A DNA stretch of 64,000 nucleotides. It comes from Strongylocentrotus purpuratus (lineage: Eukaryota; Echinodermata; Echinoidea; Camarodonta; Strongylocentrotidae). The stretch is taken from positions 619,501 through 683,500 of the forward strand of contig NW_022145550.1 in assembly GCF_000002235.5 (NCBI RefSeq), given 5' to 3'. A program made the position numbers and the translations under genes. Of this stretch, positions 36,640 to 47,598 are shown piece after piece. The notes under the pieces are model-generated. The model did no database searches. It had not been told where the DNA came from and worked only from the letters and a program-made list of their open reading frames with translations. The number at the start of each line of letters is the position of its first letter. Position 1 is the stretch's first letter.

Positions 36640-38690
36640 TTTTTCTTAGATAACTTTTCTGAAAATGAATTATACAGGCGCTAATGTATATCAATTTGTA
36701 GCCGAAATTCTAGCGAATCCAACCATGCCATTCTTATGCCTGAAATCGTAAGCAATTGTCCGTAGTGCGCCGTCTGCGTGAGGCATTTTCCTTGCCTATT
36801 TCCGCCTAGACCTGCCCTAATTCGTCCCGATGGTGGACGCGCATCAAAAGTATAGAAAAGGGAGACATCTCGGGTAAACGTTAGGCCAAATAAAATTGCT
36901 TCCCAGTAGAATTTGATCTACATGATATTTTGATAATTGATATTTCTTTCTTTATTTCTTCTTTTGCCTCTGTAGGCCTACTAATAATGTCTGTTCACTG
37001 TTATTCACCACTTTCTGATCTGGGAAAATTCTGTAACTGCCTTTCCGGGAAAATCCTGTGAGTTGTCTTTAATGTTTTAATAATGGTAATCAGACAAATC
37101 TGACTAAAGTCACTTAACATATCGCTAATCATTTTTAAATTAACCACTAGGGTGAAAGAATTTAATTTAAAAAAAAACTATAACCACTATCAAAGTGAAC
37201 ATATTGTAAAAGAAAGTAATGGTGCTTCATTTTTATTTATTTTTAAATGCAAACTATTCTCGACATCTCTCAAATCTTGATTCAAAAATAAATTAACGTA
37301 TATTTTTAGGCATAATAATTGGTTGGAAAAAGCATCTAGCAATATTGTCATTAGAATTATCATCATCGCCGACATCGTCTAAATCATCATCATTACAATT
37401 TTAGGGTATATAGGTCTATAACGCAAATGTGGTTTCCTTTTTGATTATTTGTTTAAGACTTCAAGTTGTTGTGTTTTTTGTTTTCCACTTGTTCTAAATT
37501 ATGCAGTATTATATTTTGATAATGCATTCAATAATAATTATAGCCAACTTGAAAGACAAAACTTTCCGAAATGATCTTAAAAACGAAGTTGTCGATTCAC
37601 TTCCATAGAAAGTCAGTGTTTTTTTTTTGCAAAATAATGTAGTATAATAATTAATGCAAAAGGAGTGGTGGTAGGGGGGGGGGGGTCACCAGTCACGTTT
37701 TTGCCACTTCAACATCCAAAGAGGGTTGAAAGCTATTGTATAAGTATTTTGTTGACATTACCGAGAACAACTCAAATCATGTCCTGCAATGTATTGCCCT
37801 TCTCTAAATTTGGCACTATACCCCCTCCCCCACATCTTCTACATAATTCATCTATTTATTTATTCATTCAATATTCATTCATTTTATTGCCGAGAGATAT
37901 TAATGTGATGGATAGAGATAAAAAAATGTTCACCTTTTATTCGCCATAAAACTTTAGCAAACTAACAACGTATATAAGAATTACCCTAGCCATTTGAAAG
38001 GCTGACAGGCGTATAGGCCCTTGTGAAATGTATCATTTATAGTTTTATACTACTCTTTCGATAGCCATTCATAATTATTTCACATAAAACAACATTTATT
38101 TTATTCACAGTCAGCTGACGGAAATTTGATAGCAGCGAAAATGTCATGGTCCGTGTTGGCAAAAATATATAACACACAAACATTTGAAAAAAGATATTAT
38201 AGCCTAATGTATAGAAGCACTAAGAAAAAGGATGTAAAAGTGAAGAGGGAGACTAAAAGAAAAATCGGGGAAAGGAGGGGTGTAATCGAAGAAAATTGAG
38301 GGAATAAATTAAACTAAATTAATTAAAACAAAAACTAATACATCAATCCTCTGCCTGCATCCTGTATCGTATCAGAAACAAGCACTCTTTTCGCTACAAA
38401 GCCACGACGCTGGATTGAAAGGCGACACAAGCTTCAGCGACATAGAACATAAATACAAACTTTTTGCAAATCTACCAAACCTGGCAACTTTTTTAAAAGC
38501 CGGACTTAGTTGTTATCGGGATCACTTTTGGAGAACCGAACTTCAAGCATTTTTTGCAACATTAATCAATCATATATAATTTTGTCACAAAATTTAACTG
38601 CATGATTATCACATTACCACATCGTTACCAGAAATTGTCGGTTGCTCGATCGAACGAACGGCCAAACATCATTGCAGCATTCTTCGGGGG
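36640..38690. other. Non-coding A/T-rich stretch, no gene seen
   Basis: No ORF here resembles a known protein. I see a G run at 37676-37685, scattered AT-rich simple sequence, and no convincing splice-bounded coding exon. Confidence 0.6.
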
Positions 38691-39175
38691 GGGGGGGGGT
38701 TCAATCTCAGCCTCCCACCTTATTCGCCTACCATTACCCCCCGGAAAACTACCCCCAAAGATAATTACCCCTAAGGACAATTACCGTGCCTCGACGAGCT
38801 ACCCCCGGAAAAGAGTCCCCCCCCCCCACCCCCTGAAACTTAACCCCTATATAGGACAATGCCCCCCTGGGACAACCAAGGACAACCGCCCCGAGGACTA
38901 CCCCCTGTTCAGTATGAACAGGGGGAAGTCAACCTCGATAATCAGTTGGGTAATTTTTAGGGGGAGATCATTAATTTCAGGGGGTGGTAATTGTCCACGG
39001 GGGGGGGGGGGGTAATAATTGTCCTAGAGGGTAATTTTTCGGGGGGAGTAACTTCCTCGGGGTGGTTGTCCTCGGGGGGGGGGGGGGGGGGGGGGTAATC
39101 GTCCTTGGGGTAATTATTGTACCGCTAATTGGCCGGGGGTGACATGCCCAAGGGGTAATTGACCTAGAACCTTCA
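38690..39175. repeat. C-rich/G-rich foldback block
   Basis: The left half (about 38735-38905) has degenerate repeats of the type TTACCCC(C)GGAAAACTACCCCC. The right half (about 38935-39175) has the complementary type GGGGGTAATTGTCC. The halves face each other around a perfect 11-bp stem, CCCCCTGTTCA and TGAACAGGGGG (38901-38925), with a 3-base loop. ORFs across it are proline/glycine-rich low-complexity artefacts. Confidence 0.75.
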
Positions 39176-39179
39176 AAGG

Positions 39180-40180
39180 GCAATAAATAAACAGCTACTC
39201 AATTTACACTGAATCTTATTTTCTGGTTGTAAACTCAACGAAAAATGAATGGCCACCTCTAAATGATTATTTTGTAGACCATGCAAGTGAGCCTGCAAAA
39301 TGTTAAGTTTAGTAGCACGGTTATGATTGCTCATCAAAAAGTGAAACAACATTCCGTCTGGCAGATTTTGACAACTGCATGGCTGTAATACCAGTAAAGA
39401 GTTTTATGCCTGGTGACCATGTTATCTTATTTATGATCTTTCTTTTATTTGCAAAATGTAGGTCAACATATACGGGGGGGGGGGGTGAATTCCCAATTTA
39501 CAAACTGTTTTAGAGTCGAATGTAGTTTTATAGTATTTGTGTATTCTTCACCTTCTTCATACTCTCGAGTTGCGATTTTATGGAGTAAACCGAGTGTTTT
39601 ATCATGGAAAAAAGACAATGAAGTGTGCACTTTCAAAAAACCAACCGCAGACCTAAAAACACACAAATAGACTAAAAAACCACGGGCAGATAACCTTTTC
39701 TCTGTTAGAGCATAAACAACGCACGGTACATACACTGAACTAGCGCGTGTGTTTGAGTGGGCGGAAATAGGGCAGGGGCATCACAGGGCGACATGGCCGA
39801 GTTCAAGCCTTGATAACTTTTTTATAAATAATAATTTTCGCAAGAAATTTGCTCAGGTAAAACATCAGGAATTTAAACTTCCATATCTCTTTAAACAAAA
39901 GTAAAATTTCCACCATATTTTTTTTCTGATCGTTTTGAATAGGAACTTGATGTTTTTTTAAAAAGGTTGATTCACACCTAAATAAGCGCATAGCTGACTG
40001 CTGCACAGTGACGTCATTCGCGTATCTCCGTTAAATGGGCGATCGACAGTGTACCATATTTCGTGCACATGTTCCTTACAACGTGTATGCTGCTATAGGC
40101 AAGTTAGTCGCACGCCTTCATTGCGCACCGTAGAAACTCGGGCGATGGAAGACGGCCGTTGTGTCTAATAAGCCACTGGT
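39180..40180. other. Non-coding stretch before the LTR element
   Basis: It contains a G run at 39475-39485 and several short frames with no recognisable domain. Nothing supports a gene. Confidence 0.55.
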
Positions 40181-40184
40181 AACA

Positions 40185-40213
40185 GGGGGCGGTAACTGGG
40201 CAGGGTACGGTAT
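40185..40213 (-). repeat. Right inverted terminal-like sequence
   Basis: Inverted partner of 36604-36632, about 5 bp before the 5' LTR. Confidence 0.45.
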
Positions 40214-40865
40214 ATAGTGTGACGGTCAGCGTAAAATCTAACTTGTTCATTTTTATGAAACTGACTTGAAACACCAAAATATATATGTGGGACTGATTTT
40301 TCGATCTTTTCATATATTTTTGTCTATTTCACTTGTTAAATTGCTGAGTTATACTGTCAGGCTGACTTACCATTATTCTAAATGTCTGTACTCTCGGAAT
40401 AAGGCTCTTACTTTATTTTGATCAATATATTTCTCTTTGTATAAAGGTTACAAATTATTTGATGTAATCGCACTTACTTTGAAATAGTTATTGCGAAGAT
40501 TTATGAATATTCATGTGCGTACATATTCGCGTGGTTAAAGCATACGCGCATAGCGCATGGTAGTGCGCTGATATGTGATAGCCGAGTTTGATCGATGTGG
40601 CTAGGCTGTACACTTTGGCATTAGATGCGCTGTGAAACTGACCTGTCTGTGAACCTTGTTGAACCGAGATTTACGGTAATTATTCCTTTCGTTTCCGCCC
40701 ATTGCTATTCATATGCAGATTAGCTGATTTGCATTGCACCAACAACAAATGTTGATCAATCTATTGGACTTTGTACCAAAATTGATGTTTTAATGTTTAT
40801 TTTAGAGTTAAATGTGTATTTTCATGGTTTTTAAGGCCGAATCGAATACAGGCCAGAAGCAGATT

Positions 40866-40935
40866 GGCCAAAATCTAGCCAAAATGGGATGGCCCAAAAC
40901 TAGCCAAAATGGGATGGCCCAAAACTAGCCAAATT
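40866..40935. repeat. 25-bp tandem repeat in the LTR
   Basis: Nearly three copies of TGGCCCAAAACTAGCCAAAA plus GGGA. The same repeat is present in the 3' LTR (about 50751-50820), so it belongs to the LTR. Confidence 0.85.
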
Positions 40936-43374
40936 GGTATTGTGCATATGATTAGTATGACTGCTGTGTATATGGATGCTTGTTATATTGGTATTCATTT
41001 ATCAGATAATAGTTATCAATATGTATGCTTGGAACTGAAACAGAATACACAAAATGGACATGAATTCTTGGATTTTATATTACTGTGCCAGTAATTATTT
41101 ATTGAATAATGCAACACTTAATAAAATGTCTTTACAATTATATTGCATTACAGAGATGTCAGTTCAGATATCACAGTCACTGTTAAGAAATGAGCATTGG
41201 AAGTGGTGAACATATTCCCTTTATTTATTACTTTTGGTTGAGAGATTTTACTCTTTGTAGCTAATAAATCATTAGCTACGCTGAAATTAGGTGTACTTCA
41301 GGTCGCTGGATAGTTTGACTAACTGATCCTTTGCGGGTATACCTAAAGGTCTAACCAATTCCAATCTGGTTTCTGTGACAAGTAGTTCTAAGAATGTTTA
41401 TACATGTACAAACTTTTATCTATTTGTGAGATATTGAATATTAGTGCTACTGCTTATTATTCAATGGAGGACTGATTATTTAATTGGTCATTGGAACATT
41501 TTCTCTTTTATTATCGATTTTTACTCTAGACTATAGACCATATCTGCTGTGTGACCTAATACATTACTAGTAATATGAATTTCTGGAGGACGAGGCTGAG
41601 GGCCTCAGTAACTTAGTCTGTCACCTGTACCTAGTAGTTTAAGAATATATCTATCTACATGTAAAGCAGTTGTAACTTATATATATTGAACATTTGTATA
41701 TTTAATAATTGTATTCTATATAGTTGTACTTTAAATATATTCGTCATATTTATGAACAAAGTAAATACGATCTGATGCTATTACTTGCATAAGATTTAGT
41801 CACTTGTAAATAGATTCACAATTCAACAATTAATGATGTACAAATTAATATAAGTAGCTTATGTATTTATGGAGCTGTAACTTACATGTATATTTTATCT
41901 TAGTAACACTTATTGATAATGATCCCTTAATAAGCACTGAATTACAGAGAGCAAGGAACGAATCCCTAGACAAACCGGTTGTCTTAAGATTGAAGAACGT
42001 TTAGAACTGATTAGTAATTCTGGAAGTTAGCAATAGGATAGGAATTGGAAATTTGAGGCTATAACCTATTGTAAAGACCTAAGGATTAAAGATCGCATGG
42101 TTATGCCGACAGAGTGAGCTGCCATGACGAGATTAGGGGTGGATAGACCAGTAAGTAAAATACCCGTTGAGCGGTGAATCCGAATACCATAAGTTGATTA
42201 TGCCTAGGCAATAAGAAGGAAGGCAGTTAAGTATTTGTACTTGAACTTGGAATGAAGTAATTATTAGATGGCTGCTGGTCAGCCTAGATTGACCGTAAGA
42301 TGAAGTGGCTATGTTGTGCCCGGAATAGAATTACTTTCTCATGTTTTTAGTAGGAAAGAAAAGGTACACTTTGGAGTGGAATTCAGTTGCTAATGATCTA
42401 TTATTGTAACATCTTAAACCTGTCCTTATAGAACTTTTTAACATAATACTGCATCTACTATTATAGTCTATACAATTAAGTTAGTATCACTTAGGTAAAT
42501 GATTGGTTGTCTGACAAAAGTGACAACACCTCTGTATATAATGTACATTTGAACTCTTATACTTAGTAATTGCATTGCATACATTTTCGAGTTGAATTAC
42601 GTCAACGTTGAATTAGGCATGAAAGCCTCACTGTTAATTGAAATCCATTAATAAAGTGTTACTTGTTATTTGTTCACCTGAACAATTAGGCTGACAGATT
42701 CATTCTTACAAGTTACAGTAATACATGTCTGGTTACACATTAGTTACAGTAGTTAGTTAAGTGTGAATGGTGATTGGTACTTTTACATCTTCTTTAGATA
42801 GCGCGATTGAGAACTTGAAGAACGAAATCATTGTCTGGTTCTATTCAGACACTTATCCATGTCATTGTGCCTTTAGATTGCTCGCTACCTTATGGGAGGA
42901 TTGGGATAGAGGACGTGAGAGAAAGTGCCCCAAGATACGAGTGCGAATAATGTGTGTGTTTTAACTGCGTGTACAGGACACCCAGTGTGCCCTGTCACAT
43001 GTTTGCAGTGTGTTGTGCAGAACGTTAGAGAATCTGAGCTGTACAAGTCTGATACAAATATTAGGATTAAATCATGCTTACAGAGTACTGACAGAATTAT
43101 TCAGATCTTATGATGATGCTTTAACTCACCTAAATGAAGAAATACAAGCTACTTGAAGTGTGGAACAGTGTGGAGATGAGCCAGGCTGCTCGTGGCACGA
43201 GTTGAATCTAGCGCGAATGTTTACGAGAGCCCAGGGTTCAGGTCAAAGGTTGACCATTAGTGCGTTGTGTTGAATTCAAGAGGTGCGAAATGAGCCAATG
43301 AGAAGGCTGTGATTTGTGAAAAATTAAGTCATTTAAATATCGTTTATTGTGTGATCCAACAGGTCTGGTATTAA

Positions 43375-43403
43375 TCTCTTTACAACATCAAGTTGTAAAG
43401 AGA
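43375..43403. promoter_or_regulatory. Hairpin near the 3' end of the LTR
   Basis: TCTCTTTACAAC pairs perfectly with GTTGTAAAGAGA across a 5-base loop. It would lie in the R/U5 part of the transcript if that region is transcribed; the role is unknown. Confidence 0.6.
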
Positions 43404-43640
43404 AGAGAATCTAGCGCTCTTACTAAAGACTAGATGGTGGCAGCTTACTGTGTTGTGAAGGTTGACTTGATTTTGGTGGCAAGCGATGCAAGCACCCCCC
43501 CCCCCCCCTTTCTCTCTCACTGGGGAATTACAACACCACCACCCCTCTTCCTCTTTACCCCCTTCTTCCTCCCATACCCCCCTTCTTCCTTCCTCTATTG
43601 TATTATCTATTAACCACCCCCCCCCCTATTCCGTCACATT

Positions 43641-43657
43641 TGGTGGCAGCGGTGGGA
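43641..43657 (+). promoter_or_regulatory. Primer binding site, tRNA-Leu type
   Basis: TGGTGGCAGCGGTGGGA starts two bases after the LTR end. Its complement ends in CCACCGCTGCCACCA, which matches the 3' end of animal tRNA-Leu (TCCCACCGCTGCCA plus CCA) as I recall it. This would prime minus-strand DNA synthesis. Confidence 0.85.
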
Positions 43658-44491
43658 TGATTTCGTTCGAACAAAATGGCGCATTTTCTTAAGAAATTTT
43701 GTACTTGCAAATAATTGGAGATGAGTATTCCTCCAGTGAATTTTTGAGGTGAATTGGCAAGTAAAAGTACCAGCAAGTTGTTTACGATGTTTTAGACATG
43801 ACAGATAAACTTTAGCATTAAGTAGCTAATGTGAACCAGACTAAGTACGTTACTAACTTACAAGTAGGGTTACTGTATATTAAGTATGGTTATGCTATGG
43901 CTTGATGTTGATGGCGACAAATCCACTGAGGGTTATTGATGCCGGACACTCGTGAGCAAGGCTCTGGTTGAAGAGAAGGGCTGATCACTGACTAACTTTT
44001 GCTTGAATCTATTCCATGAGCTGACTTTTACTGTGTGCAGTGCACGGCATACATGTAATTATGTAGATTGTGCTTAAGTGGTTATGAGTTAGCAGAATTG
44101 GTATTGAGGTCTGAATCGAGTGGGTCAAGACTAAAGCTTAAGCAAGAGACAGCAAGGATCTGTTGAGCCGATAGTTTAGTTTGTATTCGAGTAAGGCAGT
44201 CAAAGGAGTACTGCCGTTACTGTGAAATAAAGGACTCGAGTTCAGAATCAATAGTCATCCAGAAGTGCATACCAAGCTATATTAAGCAAGGCTTAGTTAA
44301 GAGTAATAGTGTACCTATAGTTACTTAGTTAAGATTTAGTTAGTGTACTCTACATAACATGCACAATGAATATTCAATGTGAATAAATATTAAGAAGGAG
44401 CTCTACTCCTTTTACATTGTAAAGGTACAAGGTGACAGATATTTTTGTTTGGTTACTCAAAATTAATCAAATAGGGATTTACGAGATTGAG
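43658..44491. other. Untranslated leader of the LTR element
   Basis: About 830 bases between the primer site and the first gag ATG with no recognisable coding. Packaging or translation signals would be expected here, but I cannot name one. Confidence 0.6.
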
Positions 44492-45547
44492 ATGGATGCT
44501 CCTGTTAGTGAGCAACCTGGAGAAATGGCAGCCGGTGACTCTGGCAATGATGAGAAAGAAGTCCAAAGACGCTGGGCAATAGACGAGCGAGATCCGGAAA
44601 TCGCTGTTGAGATGTCAGGCTTTGGAGATGCTATACCTGGAGAGAGGCGCCAGGTGTTAACACCTACTGACTTCCAGAATCATCCGCTTTATGTTGCGAG
44701 TAACCAATCCACCGACTCTAGGAGACGAAGAGGTTCAAACTCTGGAATGAGAGATGTTCTTCCAGACAAGTTTGCAGGCAGAATTCCATGGACAGATTAT
44801 CGCCGACATTTTGATGTCTGCATGAGGCTAAATAGATGGAATGATGTGGAGGCTGGACAATTTCTAGCCACAAGACTTCAAGGAGCAGCACTGAAAGTGT
44901 TGAACAATATTCCCATTGGTCGTGAGCTTACTTATTCTGAACTTGTGTCACATTTGGAGCGTAGATTTGGTCCAGGAGAGGATGCTGAGAATTTCTTATT
45001 GGAATTGAGGACGAGGCGTCGTCAACCAAAGGAGAGCTTACAGGAGCTAGGTCAGGCAATCAGAGATTTAACTTGTCTGGCATACCCGGAGTTAAGCAGA
45101 GATGCACGAGAGAGGCTTGCACGAGGGCACTTTTCTGATGCTATCGAGGATGTAGAAGTTCGAGCAGGAATTTTCCGCGCCCATGCAATAACGCTTGATG
45201 ATGCTATCCGAGCAGGATTGGCAACTGAGTCTTTCGGCAAGGCTGAGAAGGCTCGTGAACGTACTCGACCAGCTCGTCATGTTCGTAGCATGGAAAGCAA
45301 TGTGGAACCAATCCCTGTAGACAAGATGAGAAAGGAAATTGATGGGTTAAAGTCAAGTCTTGGGGAGATGATGGAAATGATGAGGGAAATGAACATGGAC
45401 AAATCCAAATCAGTAGGAATAGTTTGCTACAATTGTAGAGAGAATGGTCATATGGCAAAATACTGCCCTAAACAGACCCAGGGAAACGGAAGCAGACCAT
45501 CCCGATGGACCGGGGGACGGTCAACTCAACAAGGTCCGAGGATGTAA
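44492..45547 (+). CDS. gag: Gag polyprotein of the LTR element
   Basis: Structural protein that would form the particle shell and bind the element RNA. I start it at the first ATG of the frame (MDAPVSEQ), giving 351 residues. The middle, about residues 95-175, has the retrotransposon gag pattern: W-x-DY-x2-HF, NRWND, LQGAALKVL and LERRFGP. The C-terminal end has one CCHC zinc knuckle, CYNCRENGHMAKYC (C-x2-C-x4-H-x4-C), and a basic tail. The N-terminal 70 residues are acidic and unrecognised. The 3' end overlaps the next ORF in a different frame, the usual gag-pol arrangement of the family, where frameshifting is commonly used. Confidence 0.9.
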   Translation: MDAPVSEQPGEMAAGDSGNDEKEVQRRWAIDERDPEIAVEMSGFGDAIPGERRQVLTPTDFQNHPLYVASNQSTDSRRRRGSNSGMRDVLPDKFAGRIPWTDYRRHFDVCMRLNRWNDVEAGQFLATRLQGAALKVLNNIPIGRELTYSELVSHLERRFGPGEDAENFLLELRTRRRQPKESLQELGQAIRDLTCLAYPELSRDARERLARGHFSDAIEDVEVRAGIFRAHAITLDDAIRAGLATESFGKAEKARERTRPARHVRSMESNVEPIPVDKMRKEIDGLKSSLGEMMEMMREMNMDKSKSVGIVCYNCRENGHMAKYCPKQTQGNGSRPSRWTGGRSTQQGPRM

Positions 45548-47487
45548 ATGCAGCCAGTTTAACTGTCTGCGTAATAAATGAGGCAAGGAGAGGAATGTAC
45601 ATTGCAGTTCGGATAAATGGAGTCGTAGTTAGTTTTCTCATTGATACTGGAGCTATGAGTACTATAATGTCACAAACGTTCTATAATAGGATTAGAAAAG
45701 ATGAGGAAACTGATCTTCAATGCACTAATATCAAACTCCAGCAAGCTGATGGTGCACCAGTGAGAGTTTTTGGGACTACAACTATGAATATGCAAATTGG
45801 ACAAGCTTATCTATCAACCAAGTTTTTGGTAGCGAACATTCAGAATGATGGCATACTAGGTATGGATGTGTTACTAGCCACAAAAAGCACAATAGACTGT
45901 GACAAGTGTGAGCTGATAATGGATGGTAATGTCATTCAGTGTACAAACTCTGATGGAGGAACCTTGCTTACAAGACAGATTGATGTGAATGTGGATATTG
46001 ATGTAGCTACCCAAGTTCCCGAATTTCTCCATGATTTATATGAGAAGTCTAAGGTGAATAATGACAGCTCAGATTATCTAAAACTTGCAAAACTTCTTTC
46101 TGACTACCAGGATGTGTTCTCCCGGGGTGATCACGACATTGGCAAGACAGACAAAGTCAGACATAGCATTCATACGACTTGCCTAGCACCAATCCGACAG
46201 CGACCACGACGTTCCCCAATTGGCCAAAGGGAAGAGATGGAAAAACAGGTACAAGATATGCTAGATAGAGGCATTATTAAACCTTCAGCAAGCCCATGGT
46301 CTTCGCCTGTAGTGTTAGTGCCAAAGAAGGATGGATCAAAGAGGTTTTGTATTGATTATCGAGAGCTGAACAAGCACACGGTGAAAGACTCTTTTCCCCT
46401 TCCCCGGATTGATGAGTCGATCGATTATTTAGCTGGTGCAAAATACTTTTGCACACTGGATTTGGCAGCCGGTTATTGGCAGGTACCCCTCGACGAAGAT
46501 GCAAAACTGAAGTCGGCATTCGTGGTGCCCGGAGGATTATTTCAGTTTGAAGTTATGCCATTCGGGCTATGTAATGCCCCATCAACGTTCGAACGACTAA
46601 TGGAGAATATATTTGTTGGACTACAATGGAAGACCCTCCTCATCTATCTAGATGACATTGTTGTGTTTGGATCCACTGTTGAGGAAATGGTACACAGGTT
46701 AGAGGATGTGTTCATTCGTCTCCGAGAAGCTAAACTCAAACTGAAGCCTAAAAAATGTCACCTCTTCCAACGAGAAGTTCTCTACCTTGGACATGTTGTT
46801 TCAGAACGAGGAGTTAGCACGGACCCTGCAAAAACAGATGTGGTTAGGACCTGGCCTACACCTACCAATGCCACAGATGTAAGGAGTTTTCTGGGTTTAG
46901 CTTCTTACTACAGACGATTCGTGAAAAAGTTCTCGGATGTAGTCAAACCGCTCACTGCCCTTACCCAGAAAGAACATCCTTTCATTTGGACTGATGCATG
47001 TGAGATTGCATTCAGGACGATGAAAGAAAATCTTATCACTGCACCAATCCTTGCATATCCACAATTAGGAGTACCGTTCATTTTGGATACTGATGCTAGC
47101 AAGTATGGAATCGGAGCCGTCCTATCACAAGAGCAAGAGGGAAATGAAGTTGTAGTTGCCTATGCGAGCAGAACACTAAGTAAACCTGAGCAAAACTACT
47201 GTGTAACTAGAAGAGAACTGCTTGCTATTGTGGTTTTCTTGAAGCACTTCCGACATTATCTGTATGGACAAGAAGTGACGGTTCGGACAGACCATGGAGC
47301 TTTGAGATGGTTAATGAACTTTAAGAATCCTGAAGGTCAAGTAGCCAGATGGCTGGAAGTTGTTAGCCAGTATCGACTTACCTTAGTGCACAGAGCAGGT
47401 CGAATTCATTCTAATGCCGATGGATTATCTCGACGCCCCTGTTCACAGTGCGGCAGGCTTGATGATGTCTGCAATGATAAGAGATAG
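45505..47487 (+). CDS. pol: Protease-reverse transcriptase-RNase H of the LTR element
   Basis: Enzymes that would process Gag-Pol and copy element RNA into DNA in the cytoplasmic particle. A retropepsin-type protease near residues 35-125 has the active-site DTGA. Reverse transcriptase, about residues 225-440, has KDGSKRFCIDYRELN, the catalytic LDLAAGYWQ, MPFGLCNAPSTF and YLDD motifs. RNase H, about residues 520-650, has DTDASKYGIGAVL, the E of RRELLAIV, and RTDHGALRWL. ADGLSRRP near the end is the usual last motif before the integrase linker in this group. Confidence 0.95.
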   Translation: MDRGTVNSTRSEDVNAASLTVCVINEARRGMYIAVRINGVVVSFLIDTGAMSTIMSQTFYNRIRKDEETDLQCTNIKLQQADGAPVRVFGTTTMNMQIGQAYLSTKFLVANIQNDGILGMDVLLATKSTIDCDKCELIMDGNVIQCTNSDGGTLLTRQIDVNVDIDVATQVPEFLHDLYEKSKVNNDSSDYLKLAKLLSDYQDVFSRGDHDIGKTDKVRHSIHTTCLAPIRQRPRRSPIGQREEMEKQVQDMLDRGIIKPSASPWSSPVVLVPKKDGSKRFCIDYRELNKHTVKDSFPLPRIDESIDYLAGAKYFCTLDLAAGYWQVPLDEDAKLKSAFVVPGGLFQFEVMPFGLCNAPSTFERLMENIFVGLQWKTLLIYLDDIVVFGSTVEEMVHRLEDVFIRLREAKLKLKPKKCHLFQREVLYLGHVVSERGVSTDPAKTDVVRTWPTPTNATDVRSFLGLASYYRRFVKKFSDVVKPLTALTQKEHPFIWTDACEIAFRTMKENLITAPILAYPQLGVPFILDTDASKYGIGAVLSQEQEGNEVVVAYASRTLSKPEQNYCVTRRELLAIVVFLKHFRHYLYGQEVTVRTDHGALRWLMNFKNPEGQVARWLEVVSQYRLTLVHRAGRIHSNADGLSRRPCSQCGRLDDVCNDKR

Positions 47488-47598
47488 ATTGAGTTAATAC
47501 ATAGACTATAGTTACTTATGACATGTTATATTTTATGGTGTTATTTCGTATATATATATATTTTTTTTTTATATACAGAATTCGTGTTATGATGAATA

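Larger units (their letters stand above)
36603..40213. mobile_element. Possible gene-less DNA transposon bounded by inverted ends
   Basis: TACCGTACCCTGCCC at 36606 continues as GGTATCCGCCC. The sequence ending near 40210, read on the minus strand, gives TACCGTACCCTGCCC continuing as AGTTACCGCCC. About 23 of 28 terminal bases match in inverted orientation. Either a TA duplication or an imperfect TACAG/TATAG pair would flank it. No transposase is visible inside, so if real it is non-autonomous or emptied. The LTR element begins a few bases after its right end. Chance similarity of short GC-rich strings is the alternative. Confidence 0.35.
40218..43638 (+). repeat. 5' LTR
   Basis: 3421 bp, from TGTGACGG to CCGTCACA. 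It contains a 25-bp tandem repeat (about 40866-40935), several AATAAA motifs (for example near 42650), a 12-bp stem hairpin at 43375-43403, and C runs and a pyrimidine-rich stretch near the 3' end. Short open frames have no recognisable domain. Confidence 0.96.

Noticed and set aside
38602-39015. 137-codon frame over the foldback block
   Set aside because: Proline/glycine-rich translation of C and G runs with no domain.
42767-42964. 65-codon frame in both LTRs
   Set aside because: No recognised domain. Its presence twice only reflects LTR duplication, so I cannot support a gene.
44432-44491. Upstream extension of the gag frame to a GTG codon
   Set aside because: The first ATG at 44492 is the more likely start in a eukaryote.
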